The position numbers and the translations under genes were made by a program. Of a DNA stretch of 64,000 bases, positions 8,628 to 17,551 are shown one piece after another. Position 1 is the stretch's first letter. Each line of letters starts with the position of its first letter. Source of the DNA: Luteibacter jiangsuensis (GTDB lineage: Bacteria > Pseudomonadota > Gammaproteobacteria > Xanthomonadales > Rhodanobacteraceae). Below the pieces are notes generated by a model. That model saw nothing but the letters and a program-made list of their open reading frames with translations, was not told the DNA's origin and ran no database searches. The DNA is taken from assembly GCF_030812295.1 (NCBI RefSeq), contig NZ_JAUSSK010000001.1, positions 372,001 through 436,000 of the forward strand. Reading direction: 5' to 3'.

Positions 8628-10129
8628 ACCGCTTCCTGGCGCTCGGTTCCCTGTTGCTGGCCGCCACGCCACTCGCGTCGCGGGCCGGTCCGCCGCCCGA
8701 TTTCGCTCCGTTGGCGGCTTTCATCCAGCAGACGAAAGACGCGACCACGTTGCCCTCCGGAACGGCCATCGCCGTCATCAAGAACGGCAAGGTCGTCTAC
8801 GAAGGCTATTTCGGATACTCGGACATCCAGGCGCGGACGCCGGTCACTCGTGACACGGTGTTCTATATCGCCTCGGCGACCAAGCCGTTCTTCGCCTTGA
8901 ACGCACTGCTCCAGGAAGATGCCGGCCGGTTGGACATGCGCATGTCGCTACACGACATGTTTCCCGAAGGACGCTTCACGGGCATCGACGCCAACGCGGT
9001 GACCGTGAAGGATCTCCTGGTGCATACCTCGGGAGTGGACAACCAACCCCTGGTCTGGGCGACGGCATACAGCGGTATCCATGACGAGCATTCGCTTCTG
9101 GGGCTGGTGTCCGCGTCTTATCCCGATGAGAAGGCGGCACGCGGAACCTTCAAATACACCAACGTCGGATACAACATCCTGAGTGTCTGGCTCGACCGCC
9201 GTGGGCCGGTGCCGTGGCAGGAGCAGCTGGAACGGAGTGTCCTGCGTCCACTGGGCATGCGGCGGACCTCGGCCTCCATCGGCAAGGCCGAGGCCGCGGG
9301 CTGGGCGCTGGCCAAGCCCTATTCGTTCGCCAGTGCCCGGCCGCGCCAGCCGTTGCCTATCGCCAAGTCGGACGCGACCATGCACGCGGCGGGTGGCCTG
9401 GTGTCCACCGCGCCGGACCTCGCGAAGTTCCTGATCGCGGAACTCGCATCGGGCCAGCGGCAGGCGATACCACGGAAGGTGATCCGCCGGTCGCACGAAC
9501 CACAGGTCGCTTTGACGGCGAAGTACATGGATTTCCAGCGTACGGGCTACGCCTGGGGCTGGTACACCGGCGAGTACAAGGGAAGGACGATGCTGCATCA
9601 TTTCGGTGGATTCGCCGGGTTCCATGCGCATCTGTCTTTCATGCCGGACGAAGGCATCGCGCTGGTCGTGCTCAACAACGAGGATGTCCTTGGCGCGCAG
9701 ATGACCAGCCTCATCGCCGACTACGTCTACGGCAGCCTGCTAGGCGAGCCGGATGTCGCATCGACGGTGTCGCGGCGGTTCGACGCATTGCGGACGAAAG
9801 CGGCGGAGGCATCCCCCATGGCGGCTCGCCAGAGGGAGGCGATCCAGGCGCGCGCCTGGGCGTTGTCCCGGCCGCGAACGGAGTATGCAGGCACCTATTC
9901 GAACGAGCTGTCGGGGGACATGACCGTCCACCTGGACGAAGACAGGGGCATGGTGATCCGCTGGGGCAACGTGCAGGCCGTCGCCACCGGTGGAGAAGCA
10001 CCGGATCGGGTCCGCGTGGCGTTCGCGCCCAACTCAGGCGACTTCCTCGACTTCCGCACGGAGAACGGGGTGGTCACCGCCATCTCGTTCGAGCGGATGG
10101 TCTTCAGGAAGTCGCCCGGGGAAGGGTAG
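8624..10129 (+). CDS. Secreted serine hydrolase, class C beta-lactamase fold
   Basis: A 501-residue protein with a signal peptide (cleavage near SRAG, residue 21). The catalytic tetrad pieces are visible: SATK (Ser84, Lys87), YTN (Tyr178, Asn180) and the third-box segment HHFGGFAGFH. This puts it in the penicillin-binding-protein/class C beta-lactamase-like hydrolase family (esterases, D-aminopeptidases). An extra C-terminal domain of about 100 residues (from RPRTEYAGTYSNEL) resembles the small beta domain often appended to such enzymes. Resistance to beta-lactams should not be assumed from the fold. The gene starts within the stop codon of the preceding membrane protein gene. Confidence 0.88.
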   Translation: MNRFLALGSLLLAATPLASRAGPPPDFAPLAAFIQQTKDATTLPSGTAIAVIKNGKVVYEGYFGYSDIQARTPVTRDTVFYIASATKPFFALNALLQEDAGRLDMRMSLHDMFPEGRFTGIDANAVTVKDLLVHTSGVDNQPLVWATAYSGIHDEHSLLGLVSASYPDEKAARGTFKYTNVGYNILSVWLDRRGPVPWQEQLERSVLRPLGMRRTSASIGKAEAAGWALAKPYSFASARPRQPLPIAKSDATMHAAGGLVSTAPDLAKFLIAELASGQRQAIPRKVIRRSHEPQVALTAKYMDFQRTGYAWGWYTGEYKGRTMLHHFGGFAGFHAHLSFMPDEGIALVVLNNEDVLGAQMTSLIADYVYGSLLGEPDVASTVSRRFDALRTKAAEASPMAARQREAIQARAWALSRPRTEYAGTYSNELSGDMTVHLDEDRGMVIRWGNVQAVATGGEAPDRVRVAFAPNSGDFLDFRTENGVVTAISFERMVFRKSPGEG

Positions 10130-10134
10130 GCGCG

Positions 10135-10701
10135 CTACCCGGCGAATCCGCCACCGTCGAGGTAGGCCTGTTCCTCCGGCGTTGTCTCCCGTCCCAATTC
10201 ACGATTGCGGTGAGGGAAACGGCCGAAGCGCTCGACGATGTCATGGTGGACCTTTGCATACGGTACGTACGTGCCTCCCAGCTTGCCGAACAGTTGCAGG
10301 GACAGCCGCTGATCGCCCGCGTCTTCGGAATGTTCGAACGGCAGGTAGCAGAAGGCCCGCAGGTCCGCGTCGACCGCGCCATCGAAGCCGCGCTGGAGCA
10401 TGTGCCGCGCCACGAACCGGGCGAGCGGGTCGGTGGCATACATATGCGCGCAACCGCGAAAGGCATTGCGTGGAAACTGGTCGAGCAGGATCAGCAGGGC
10501 GAGGCAGCCATCGGCGCTGTCGAGCCACGCGTCCAGTTCACGCCGCGCCGCCGCCATGTGCGCCGCGAGGAAGTGATCGCGGAAGACCCGGTCGAAAACG
10601 GCATCGCTGGTGAACCAGCGGTCGTAGCCGGCGTCGCGCCAGAAACGCAGGACGCGTTCCGGTGTTTCCGGCGGAGCCAGGGCGGGAAGGGGGTCGGTCA
10701 T
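10135..10701 (-). CDS. DUF924 family protein
   Basis: A 188-residue cytoplasmic, mostly alpha-helical protein with the DUF924 pattern: ERVLRFWRDAGYDRWFTSD at the N terminus, CLALLILLDQFPRNAFRG in the middle, and FCYLPFEHSED followed by HHDIVERFGRFPHRN. Full family length. The ATG at 10701 is used because AGGTG precedes it at a normal distance and the family begins there; the frame is open 28 codons further. The function of the family is unknown, though its fold is TPR-like. It is convergent with the serine hydrolase gene (5-base gap). Confidence 0.9.
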   Translation of the reverse strand: MTDPLPALAPPETPERVLRFWRDAGYDRWFTSDAVFDRVFRDHFLAAHMAAARRELDAWLDSADGCLALLILLDQFPRNAFRGCAHMYATDPLARFVARHMLQRGFDGAVDADLRAFCYLPFEHSEDAGDQRLSLQLFGKLGGTYVPYAKVHHDIVERFGRFPHRNRELGRETTPEEQAYLDGGGFAG

Positions 10702-10865
10702 GTCGGTCACCTGCTGTGGAGCATGGAAGCTTACCGATAAATTGGCGAAGTTGACTCGCGACTGTTGCGCCCCGGGCAACGCCATGTGTACGCTCGCGCA
10801 TGTACCGTGTCTTCCGTTAACGACCTAGCATCCCGGAATCGTAAGCAAGCAGCCGGGAGAGATCG

Positions 10866-11132
10866 ATGAACGAGTCGTTCGCCAAAGACATAGCACCACT
10901 TTTTACCGATGGCGATACCCGGTGCATGGGAGGCATGGGCGTCAGGCTGCGCGAATTCGATTATATGGCCGACCCGAGGGGCGACGCCGTGTATCCGGAT
11001 CATGCGAATGCGCGCCATGTCCTTGCCCGTTTGAAGGGCACCGAGACGCCACGCATGCCGCCAGGAGGTGAACCGTGGGACGACGACAAGATCGGGCAGT
11101 TCGAGTCCTGGATGCGGGCATGGTTGCCGTGA
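10866..11132 (+). CDS. Small cytochrome-like protein lacking a haem motif, partner of DyP peroxidase
   Basis: An 88-residue protein preceded by a good ribosome site (GGGAGA). It holds MNESFAKDIAPLFTDGD at the start, and TPRMPPGGEPWDDDKIGQFESWM near the end. The 'MPPGG-PW--D-I--F--WM' pattern is what follows the haem site in class I c-type cytochrome domains, but no CxxCH is present, so it should not bind covalent haem. It ends 9 bases before the DyP peroxidase gene, so the two are probably co-transcribed. A role as accessory or redox partner is inference. Confidence 0.75.
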   Translation: MNESFAKDIAPLFTDGDTRCMGGMGVRLREFDYMADPRGDAVYPDHANARHVLARLKGTETPRMPPGGEPWDDDKIGQFESWMRAWLP

Positions 11133-11141
11133 GGAATACGG

Positions 11142-12095
11142 GTGACTGATACCGTCGTTTCCCAACCCGTTACCGCGAAGCTCACCCACGCCGCGATCTT
11201 CCTGGTCGTGACGCTAGGCCCCGACCCGGGAGGCGACGAGGCCGTGCGCGAACTCTGCGGCGACATGGCCTCCCTGCTGCGCGGGATCGGTTTTCGCCAT
11301 CCCGACCGCCGTCTCTCCTGCGTCATGGGCTTCGGCTCCGCGGCATGGGATCGCCTGTTCGGCACGCCGCGCCCCGCGTCGTTGCACCCTTTCCGGGAGC
11401 TCCAGGGCGTACACCACGCACCGTCGACACCCGGCGACCTCCTGTTCCATATCCGGGCGACGCATATGGATCTTTGCTTCGAACTGGCCAGCGAGGTGAT
11501 GTCGAGGATCGGCTCCCACGTGACCACGGTGGACGAGGTGCACGGCTTCAAGTACTTCGACGAGCGTGACCTGCTGGGCTTCGTCGATGGTACGGAAAAC
11601 CCGGTGGGCCAGGATGCGGCCACCGCGACCATGATCGGCGAGGAAGATCCGGCGTTCACCGGCGGAAGCTATGTCATCGTGCAGAAATACCTGCACGACC
11701 TGAAGGCATGGAATGCGATTCCCGTGGAGCGACAGGAGAAGATCATCGGCCGCCGCAAGCTCTCCGATGTCGAGCTGAGGGAGGCCGACAAGCCTTCCTA
11801 CGCACACAATGTGCTGACGAACATCGAGGAAAACGGTGAGCAGCTGCAGATCGTGCGCGACAACATGCCTTTCGGTGAAGTGGGAAAGGGCGAGTTCGGC
11901 ACCTATTTCATCGGCTACGCGCGTTCGCCCGCCCGCATCGAGCGGATGCTGGTCAACATGTTCATCGGCAATCCGCCCGGCAACCACGATCGCATCCTGG
12001 ATGTGAGCAAGGCGGTGACGGGCACGTTGTTCTTCGTGCCGTCGGCGACGTTCCTCGCAAGCGTAGTCCCGCCTCCCCCTACGGCAGGCCCTTGA
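11142..12095 (+). CDS. DyP-type haem peroxidase
   Basis: A 317-residue dye-decolourising peroxidase. The family signature GxxDG occurs as GFVDGTENP (catalytic Asp), and EEDPAFTGGSYVIVQKYLHDL and MPFG..GKGEFGTYFIGYA match the haem-binding region. It uses H2O2 to oxidise dyes, phenolics or lignin-type compounds. The start is GTG, with GAGGA about 7 nt upstream inside the end of the preceding gene. No Tat or Sec signal is evident, so it is likely cytoplasmic; no encapsulin gene is nearby. The last 17 bases overlap the convergent DUF488 gene. Confidence 0.93.
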   Translation: MTDTVVSQPVTAKLTHAAIFLVVTLGPDPGGDEAVRELCGDMASLLRGIGFRHPDRRLSCVMGFGSAAWDRLFGTPRPASLHPFRELQGVHHAPSTPGDLLFHIRATHMDLCFELASEVMSRIGSHVTTVDEVHGFKYFDERDLLGFVDGTENPVGQDAATATMIGEEDPAFTGGSYVIVQKYLHDLKAWNAIPVERQEKIIGRRKLSDVELREADKPSYAHNVLTNIEENGEQLQIVRDNMPFGEVGKGEFGTYFIGYARSPARIERMLVNMFIGNPPGNHDRILDVSKAVTGTLFFVPSATFLASVVPPPPTAGP

Positions 12096-12435
12096 GGTAC
12101 GCGGCGAGCACCACGGCGTGGTTGATGGCGGGGTCGTGGGCACCGTAGAGCAGGGTGGCGTGACGGCCATGCAGTTCGGCAAGCAAGGCCATCGGCGCCG
12201 GGCTGGCCGCCAGTTCCTTCCGATAGGATTCGGCGAACGGTTCGAACCGCTCCGGTTTGTGGTCGAACCACTTCCTCAGGTCCGGGCTCGGGGCGATGTC
12301 CTTGGCCCAGATGTCGATCGCCGCGCGCTCCTTGGTCATCCCGCGTGGCCATAGCCGATCGACCAGCACGCGGATGCCGTCGGCCTCCGCGGGTGCTTCG
12401 TAGACTCGTTTTATGGTCAGGCCTGGCTTGCGCAT
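12079..12435 (-). CDS. DUF488 family protein (YeaO-like)
   Basis: A 118-residue protein containing the family block IRVLVDRLWPRGMTKERAAI followed by WAKDIAPSPDLRKWFDH and a C-terminal ATLLYGAHD segment. The length is normal for the family. Its biochemical role is not established. The gene overlaps the 3' end of the convergent DyP gene by 17 bp. Confidence 0.9.
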   Translation of the reverse strand: MRKPGLTIKRVYEAPAEADGIRVLVDRLWPRGMTKERAAIDIWAKDIAPSPDLRKWFDHKPERFEPFAESYRKELAASPAPMALLAELHGRHATLLYGAHDPAINHAVVLAAYLKGLP

Positions 12436-12460
12436 CGACGTATCCTCTTCCTGGGCAGCC

Positions 12461-13572
12461 TCACCATATTCTGACCCGCTGCTCCGGCGGAAGATACAAT
12501 GCCTGGCCCGGCTTTACATCGAACGCCTTGTACCAGGCGTCGATGTTGCGCGATGTCCACACGCGCTGCGCCGCAGGTGCGTGGGCGTTGGTCAATAGCC
12601 GTTTCCGCAAGTCGGCAGCGCGGTAGTTCAGACGCCATATCTGCGCCCAGCCGAGGAAGAAACGCTGGTCGCCGCTGAAGCCTTCGAGCGTGGGCGCAGG
12701 CCTTCCCTCCAGGGAGAGCCGCCAGGCGTCGTAAGCAATGACCAACCCGCAGAGATCGGCGATGTTTTCGCCCAAGGTCAGGGCGACTCAGGAGGCGATC
12801 GCGAAACGCGAAGCGCTCCTCTGCGAACGCGCGTGGCAATACATCGCCGTAGGCGTCCACCCGGTTCCAGCTCACCTTCGCGATATCGGTTTCCATGCGC
12901 AGCAGAGCATCGGCGCGGCGCGAGGCGTCTTGCGCCGCGATACCCGAAATGACCAGCAAGCGCGCCACGTGGTCGCGATAGGCGACGCGTGCCTGGGCCA
13001 TCTGCGCGTCCCGCCGCAGGTAGTAGTCCCTGTCGGGCAAGCCCAATCCCGCCTGGCCGAGTTTCAGCACGTACGCATCGGGATCGCGATCATCCTGGGT
13101 GACGACGACCTCGAATGGTACGGCGACACCTTCGCGCGTGGCTTGCGCGGCGAGGCGCGTAGTCTTCACGTGTCGCGATGGCATCGATGCGATCCAGCCA
13201 GGGGCGGGCCGGCGTCAGACCCTTGGCGTCGAGGGCCGCCTCATCGAGGAAGGCGGCGTACGCGGCGCCGGCCTTGCTATGCGAGTCCTTCCGCGCCACG
13301 TCGAGGATGCCCTTGACGCGCTCGCGGTTGAGGTCGTCGAGGCGCGTGAACATTCCATGATTGGACTTGTCCGCGGGGATGGGCGTGGAGCGCGCCCATG
13401 CACCATTGGCATATCGGTAGAAGTCCGTTCCCGGCGCGACCGTGCGCTCCATCCCGGCGATGTCGAAGCCGAATGGCTTGATCTCCGGTTGCCCGCGCGT
13501 CTGTGCATGAACCGACGTTGCCGCGCAGCAGGTAAGCAACGTAGCGAAAGCAGCGGTGCGGATTTCCGTCAT
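12461..13572 (-). pseudogene. M13 family metallopeptidase, broken (frameshift and large internal deletion)
   Basis: Three fragments in different frames form a shortened neprilysin-like (M13) peptidase. The N-terminal part begins with ATG at 13572 (MTEIRTAAFATLLTCCAAT, signal peptide) and includes PGTDFYRYANGAW. Near 13165, at ATREDYA/RLAAQATREG, the frame shifts by one base. The second part runs through GLGLPDRDYYLRRD to about 12795. The third part restarts at LTLGENIADLCGL and ends in the normal family C terminus (AFDVKPGQALYLPPEQRVRIW). The stretch between parts two and three, which in intact enzymes holds the zinc motif HExxH, is absent. About 1.1 kb remains of an expected 2 kb, so the product cannot be an active peptidase. 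Confidence 0.88.
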
Positions 13573-13686
13573 GCGGCCCTCCGGATTCAGCCTCTGGATG
13601 GTTATCGAGCGCCTGCGAAAGCGATAGGAAAGGCTGGTCCAGCGTAATCGGGCGCAACACAGGGTGCCAACCATGGAGCGATTTCC

Positions 13687-15375
13687 TTGAGCAAGCAACG
13701 CTTTTCCGCCATGACACTCAGCGCGACCCTCTGTATCGGCACGTTGGCTGCGTGCAGCCAGCAGCCAGATAGCGCGCCCGCGGCACCGTCGACCGCACCG
13801 GCCCCCGCGGCGACCATCGCACAGCAACCGCAGGCACCTGCCTATACGCCACCGACGGCCGACCAGCTCTACCAGCTGGTGGCACCTATCGCGTTGTTCC
13901 CGGACAAGCTGGTGGCGCAGGTCCTGGCCGGCTCCACGTATCCCGATCAGATCGCCGCGGCTGACAACCTCGTTGCACGAAATCCGAAGCTCAAGGGCGC
14001 GTTGCTACAGACGGCGGTGGAACCACAGCCATGGGATGCCAGCGTGAAAGGGCTCACGGCTTTTCCCTCGGTGTTGGACCAGATGGCCAGGAACGCGGAC
14101 TGGACGACGGCGCTCGGCCAGGCCTATGTCAACGACCCCACGGACGTGCTCAACGCGATCCAGGTGATGCGCGAACGTGCCGCGCAACGCGGCAGCCTGC
14201 GTACATCGCCCCAGCAACGCGTGACCACCCAGCCCGTCACCACGACGGAGGTACAGCAGGAGGAGGACGAATCGAGCGCGGTCCCGCCGCCACGCCAGGT
14301 GATCGAGATCGAACCGGCGCAGGAAGACACGGTGTACGTGCCCAGCTATGACCCGGGCGTCGTGTACGGCGAAGAAGCCGTCTATCCCCGGTACACCTAT
14401 GTCCGGTCGTCGTACAGCACCGGCAACATGGTCGCCGTGGGCGCGGTCAGCTTCGGCGTGGGCGTCCTGGTCGGTGCCTTGCTCGACCACCACGACGGTG
14501 GATGGCATTCATGGGGCATGAACTGGCACGGCGGGTACGAGGGTGGCGGTTACAACGGTGGCGGCTGGCATCGTCCCGCCGTGATCTACAACAACCAGAC
14601 GTATGTCTCGCATTCCACGACGGTGGTGAACCGATATACGACGAACAACATCAACAACGGCACGATCGTCAACAATCGCGATTCGTTCAATCGTGCGACC
14701 GCGACGGTGAACAACATCCATGACGGCCGGAACGTCACGAACAACGTCGACAATCGACGTTTCGACAGCCACGACAATGTGCGTCCCGCGCAGATGAGCG
14801 TTCCGGACTTCGCTCACGCCGGCTACCGGAGCGCGGCGCCATCGCCGGTGCCGCACCCGGGGCGGCCGGAGGGGGCGCGGCCGGAAGGCGCAGGAATGGC
14901 CGCACGGCCAGATGCCGGCTCGCGCTTCGCCGATCATGCAGCCGCGGAGAGGAGACCCCAGCCTGAAGCGCCGTCCGTGCCACCCCACGCGTTCGAGCCT
15001 CGGCCGCAGGAGATGCCGCGGGCGCGGCCGGCAAACGAACCACCGCAACGCGCCGAGGAAATGCCACGTGCGGAGGAAATGCCACGTGCGGAGGAAATGC
15101 AGCACGCCGTAAGAGAGCAGGTGCCGCAAGCCCGACCGGAAATTCCGCGGCACCCGGTCGCTCAACCGCGCGAGGTCCAGTCGCGGCACGAAGCAGAATC
15201 GCGCCAGCCCCCATTCGAGGAACATCCGCCGCGCGAAGAGCGCCCGCGCCCCGAGGAACATGACATGCCGAGGGAAGCCCGACCGGCACCGCAGGCGCAC
15301 CCTCAGGTACACCGCCCGGAAGCGCCACCCCCGCATCGCCCTGAGCCGAAGAAAGACAAGGAGAACGATCGGTGA
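13687..15375 (+). CDS. DUF3300 domain lipoprotein with long disordered tail
   Basis: A 562-residue lipoprotein: the signal peptide ends in a lipobox (GTLAAC, Cys about residue 23), then a DUF3300 domain at about 55-225 with LVAPIALFPDKLVAQVLAGSTYP and VYVPSYDPGVVYG. A Gly-rich membrane-like stretch (VAVGAVSFGVGVLVGALLD), an Asn/Thr-rich region, and a Pro/Glu/Arg-rich tail with EEMPRA repeats follow. The start is TTG, favoured because GGAG lies 8 nt upstream; an ATG at 13711 would shorten the signal peptide. The function of DUF3300 is unknown. Divergent from the M13 pseudogene, with a 114-base gap. Confidence 0.88.
   Translation: MSKQRFSAMTLSATLCIGTLAACSQQPDSAPAAPSTAPAPAATIAQQPQAPAYTPPTADQLYQLVAPIALFPDKLVAQVLAGSTYPDQIAAADNLVARNPKLKGALLQTAVEPQPWDASVKGLTAFPSVLDQMARNADWTTALGQAYVNDPTDVLNAIQVMRERAAQRGSLRTSPQQRVTTQPVTTTEVQQEEDESSAVPPPRQVIEIEPAQEDTVYVPSYDPGVVYGEEAVYPRYTYVRSSYSTGNMVAVGAVSFGVGVLVGALLDHHDGGWHSWGMNWHGGYEGGGYNGGGWHRPAVIYNNQTYVSHSTTVVNRYTTNNINNGTIVNNRDSFNRATATVNNIHDGRNVTNNVDNRRFDSHDNVRPAQMSVPDFAHAGYRSAAPSPVPHPGRPEGARPEGAGMAARPDAGSRFADHAAAERRPQPEAPSVPPHAFEPRPQEMPRARPANEPPQRAEEMPRAEEMPRAEEMQHAVREQVPQARPEIPRHPVAQPREVQSRHEAESRQPPFEEHPPREERPRPEEHDMPREARPAPQAHPQVHRPEAPPPHRPEPKKDKENDR
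15055..15099 (+). repeat. Tandem 18-bp repeat inside the DUF3300 gene
   Basis: The unit GAGGAAATGCCACGTGCG occurs twice exactly (15055-15072, 15073-15090), and its first half is repeated a third time. It encodes EEMPRA-EEMPRA-EEM in the disordered tail. Copy number may vary between strains by slippage. Confidence 0.85.
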
Positions 15376-15480
15376 AGCCCGATCTTAAGTCCTCGTCCGG
15401 CCTGCGCCTCCCCGCGGAATCGCTCTGAGAACTGTCGGTGATCGATGAGCCGAAGCGAAGCCAAACAGTAAACCGCCGCC

Positions 15481-16371
15481 TCAAGCGTCGATGTGATCCT
15501 GCATGCACTTCACCAAGGCGTCGAACACGGCCCTGCAGCGGCGACTGCCGCGCAGGTCGCCATGCATGGTGACCCATGTCTCGAGGAGGAAGGAGAACGC
15601 ATCGGGCAGGACGCGCACCAGGCGCTCATCCCGCCTGGCCAGGGCCGACTGACAAATGCCGATTCCGCAGCCTGCCCGGATCATTGCTAGTTGTGCCACG
15701 TCGCTATCGCTTCGCAGCGTGAGCGCATCGCGGCTCCAAACAGGGAACTTCGCCCTGGCGGCCCTCAGGAAGGGGGTCTCTTCATCGAAGCCGATCAGCG
15801 CATGCGTCTCCAGTTCGGTGATCGCCGCCGGCATGCCGCGTTCGGCCAGATAGTCTGCGTGCGCGAACAACCCCAGCTCGACATGGCCGACCTTGCGCGC
15901 GACCAGTGCTTCCTGCCGCGGCGGTGACATGCGAATGGCGATGTCGGCCTCGCGCCGAAGCAGATCCTGGACGCGATTGGTCGCCATCAGCTCGACCTTC
16001 AGCGAAGGATGTTCGCGCCTGAGCCTGGCCAACGCCCGAGGCACGACCTCGACACCGATAACCTCGCTGGTCGACACGCGGACGGTGCCCTGGACGCCTT
16101 GTTCCTGGCTGAGCGCCTCACGCTCCAGTGCGGCCGCCGTGCTTTGCATGGATTCGACGTATCCCTTCAGCGCATTCGCGGCATCGGTCGGTACGAGGCC
16201 GGATGGGGTCCGGGTGAACAGGACCTGCTTGAATGCCGCCTCCAGCGCCGAGACATGTCGGCCGACGGTGGGTTGGGTGATCCCCATCTTGCGCGCGGCA
16301 GCGGACAGCGACCCCTCCGTGAGCACGGCGAGAAAACTGCGGTAATACTCCCAACCCATGGTCTTTTCCAT
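15481..16371 (-). CDS. LysR family transcriptional regulator
   Basis: A 296-residue LTTR. The N-terminal winged HTH (about residues 6-65) shows FLAVLTEGSLSAAARKMGIT and QPTVGRHVSALEAAF. The effector-binding domain starts near residue 95 (VQGTVRVSTSEVIGVEVVP). It is divergent from an NAD-dependent epimerase gene, the classical LysR arrangement, and probably controls that gene. A short dyad ATACA-AAAA-TGTAT (16370-16383) at the start codon could be part of its own operator. The inducer is unknown. Confidence 0.93.
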   Translation of the reverse strand: MEKTMGWEYYRSFLAVLTEGSLSAAARKMGITQPTVGRHVSALEAAFKQVLFTRTPSGLVPTDAANALKGYVESMQSTAAALEREALSQEQGVQGTVRVSTSEVIGVEVVPRALARLRREHPSLKVELMATNRVQDLLRREADIAIRMSPPRQEALVARKVGHVELGLFAHADYLAERGMPAAITELETHALIGFDEETPFLRAARAKFPVWSRDALTLRSDSDVAQLAMIRAGCGIGICQSALARRDERLVRVLPDAFSFLLETWVTMHGDLRGSRRCRAVFDALVKCMQDHIDA

Positions 16372-16383
16372 ACAAAAATGTAT
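16370..16383. promoter_or_regulatory. Short AT-rich dyad between lysR and epimerase gene
   Basis: ATACA, four bases, TGTAT lies at the LysR start codon in the 91-base divergent region. It is short and may be chance, but its placement suits LysR autoregulation. Confidence 0.25.
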
Positions 16384-16462
16384 AGCAGATGGTTGGTGTT
16401 CGGCAATTCCGGCTTAGGTTGACTCGAACGACCATGTCTCCACCCTTTACGGAGACGCCCGC

Positions 16463-17443
16463 ATGTCCAACACGAAGTTCCCTGATTCCCACGCTCTGGT
16501 ACTGGGCGCCAGTGGCGGCATAGGTGGCGAAGTCGCGCGCCTGCTCCGGGATGCCGGTTGGCAAGTGAGGGCGTTGAAGCGCGATCTGGCCACCGACACC
16601 GAACACCGCGATGGCATCGCCTGGCGGCGCGGCGACGCGATGAACCGAAAGGACGTCGTGGATGCAGCGTGCGGATGCAAGGTCATCGTGCATGCCGTCA
16701 ACCCGCCAGGCTATCGCCACTGGGCCGAACGGGTGCTGCCGATGGTGGACAACACGATCGCCGCGGCTATCGAGGAAGGGGCAACCATCGTGCTGCCTGG
16801 CACGGTCTACAACTACGGGCCCGACGCATTCGCACGTCTGGACGAGGATGCACCGCAACATCCATCAACCCGAAAAGGCCGGATCAGGGTGCTTCTCGAG
16901 CAACGCCTGCTCGACGCCACGTCACGCGGCGCCCAGGCCATCGTGGTGCGTGCGGGCGATTTCTTCGGCCCGCGGGCAGGCAACAGCTGGTTCTCGCAGG
17001 GCTTGGTCAAGCCGGGCCAACCGGTCCAGGCGATCCAGCGGCCGGGAAAGCCGGGTGTCGGTCATCAATGGGCTTACTTGCCCGACGTGGCGCGCACGAT
17101 GGTGGCGCTGATTGGCAAACGAACCAGCCTCGAACCGTTCGCGCGATTCCATATGGCGGGACACTGGGACCCGGATGGTACCGAAATGACGGAGGCCATC
17201 CGCCGCGTCGCGCGGCGCCATGGCCTCGCCCCCAAGGTCTCCGCCTTCCCGTGGTGGCTGGTCGGGCTGGCTGCGCCCTTCGTGCCTACGCTGCGCGAAC
17301 TGCGGGAGATGCGCTACTTGTGGGATGTACCGGTGCGCATGGAGGGTTCGCGCTTGAAAGACGTGCTCGGCGAAGAACCGCACACGCCGTTGGACGAAGC
17401 GGTGGAGGCGACACTGGTCGGGTTGGGTTGCCTTCCTCGCTGA
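16463..17443 (+). CDS. NAD(P)-dependent epimerase/dehydratase family protein
   Basis: A 326-residue extended short-chain dehydrogenase-like protein. The Rossmann motif is at residues 14-21 (GASGGIGG). VIHxVNPPGY and a TVYNYG segment stand at the catalytic Tyr position, but the canonical YxxxK is not clear (the Lys may be in STRKGR). VVRAGDFFGP and HQWAYLPDVART are typical of atypical SDRs that act on nucleotide sugars or NAD-binding sensors. Divergent from LysR. Substrate unknown. Confidence 0.85.
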   Translation: MSNTKFPDSHALVLGASGGIGGEVARLLRDAGWQVRALKRDLATDTEHRDGIAWRRGDAMNRKDVVDAACGCKVIVHAVNPPGYRHWAERVLPMVDNTIAAAIEEGATIVLPGTVYNYGPDAFARLDEDAPQHPSTRKGRIRVLLEQRLLDATSRGAQAIVVRAGDFFGPRAGNSWFSQGLVKPGQPVQAIQRPGKPGVGHQWAYLPDVARTMVALIGKRTSLEPFARFHMAGHWDPDGTEMTEAIRRVARRHGLAPKVSAFPWWLVGLAAPFVPTLRELREMRYLWDVPVRMEGSRLKDVLGEEPHTPLDEAVEATLVGLGCLPR

Positions 17444-17551
17444 GGGAGGCACCGCTGCATGCAGGCCGCGACGCGGCCGTCGGTGCCTGAGTGCCGATGG
17501 CAACCGCGAAGGTTGCTACCAGCCTGCTGGCCCTGCGGCTATGCTCCCGCC

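Noticed and set aside
8624-10129. Calling the serine hydrolase an AmpC beta-lactamase
   Set aside because: It shares the fold and the SxxK/YxN motifs, but length, C-terminal extra domain and context do not support a resistance enzyme.
14640-14760. AAC/AAT-rich run in the DUF3300 gene considered as a DNA repeat or CRISPR-like array
   Set aside because: It encodes an irregular Asn-rich protein segment; no constant repeat and spacer structure.
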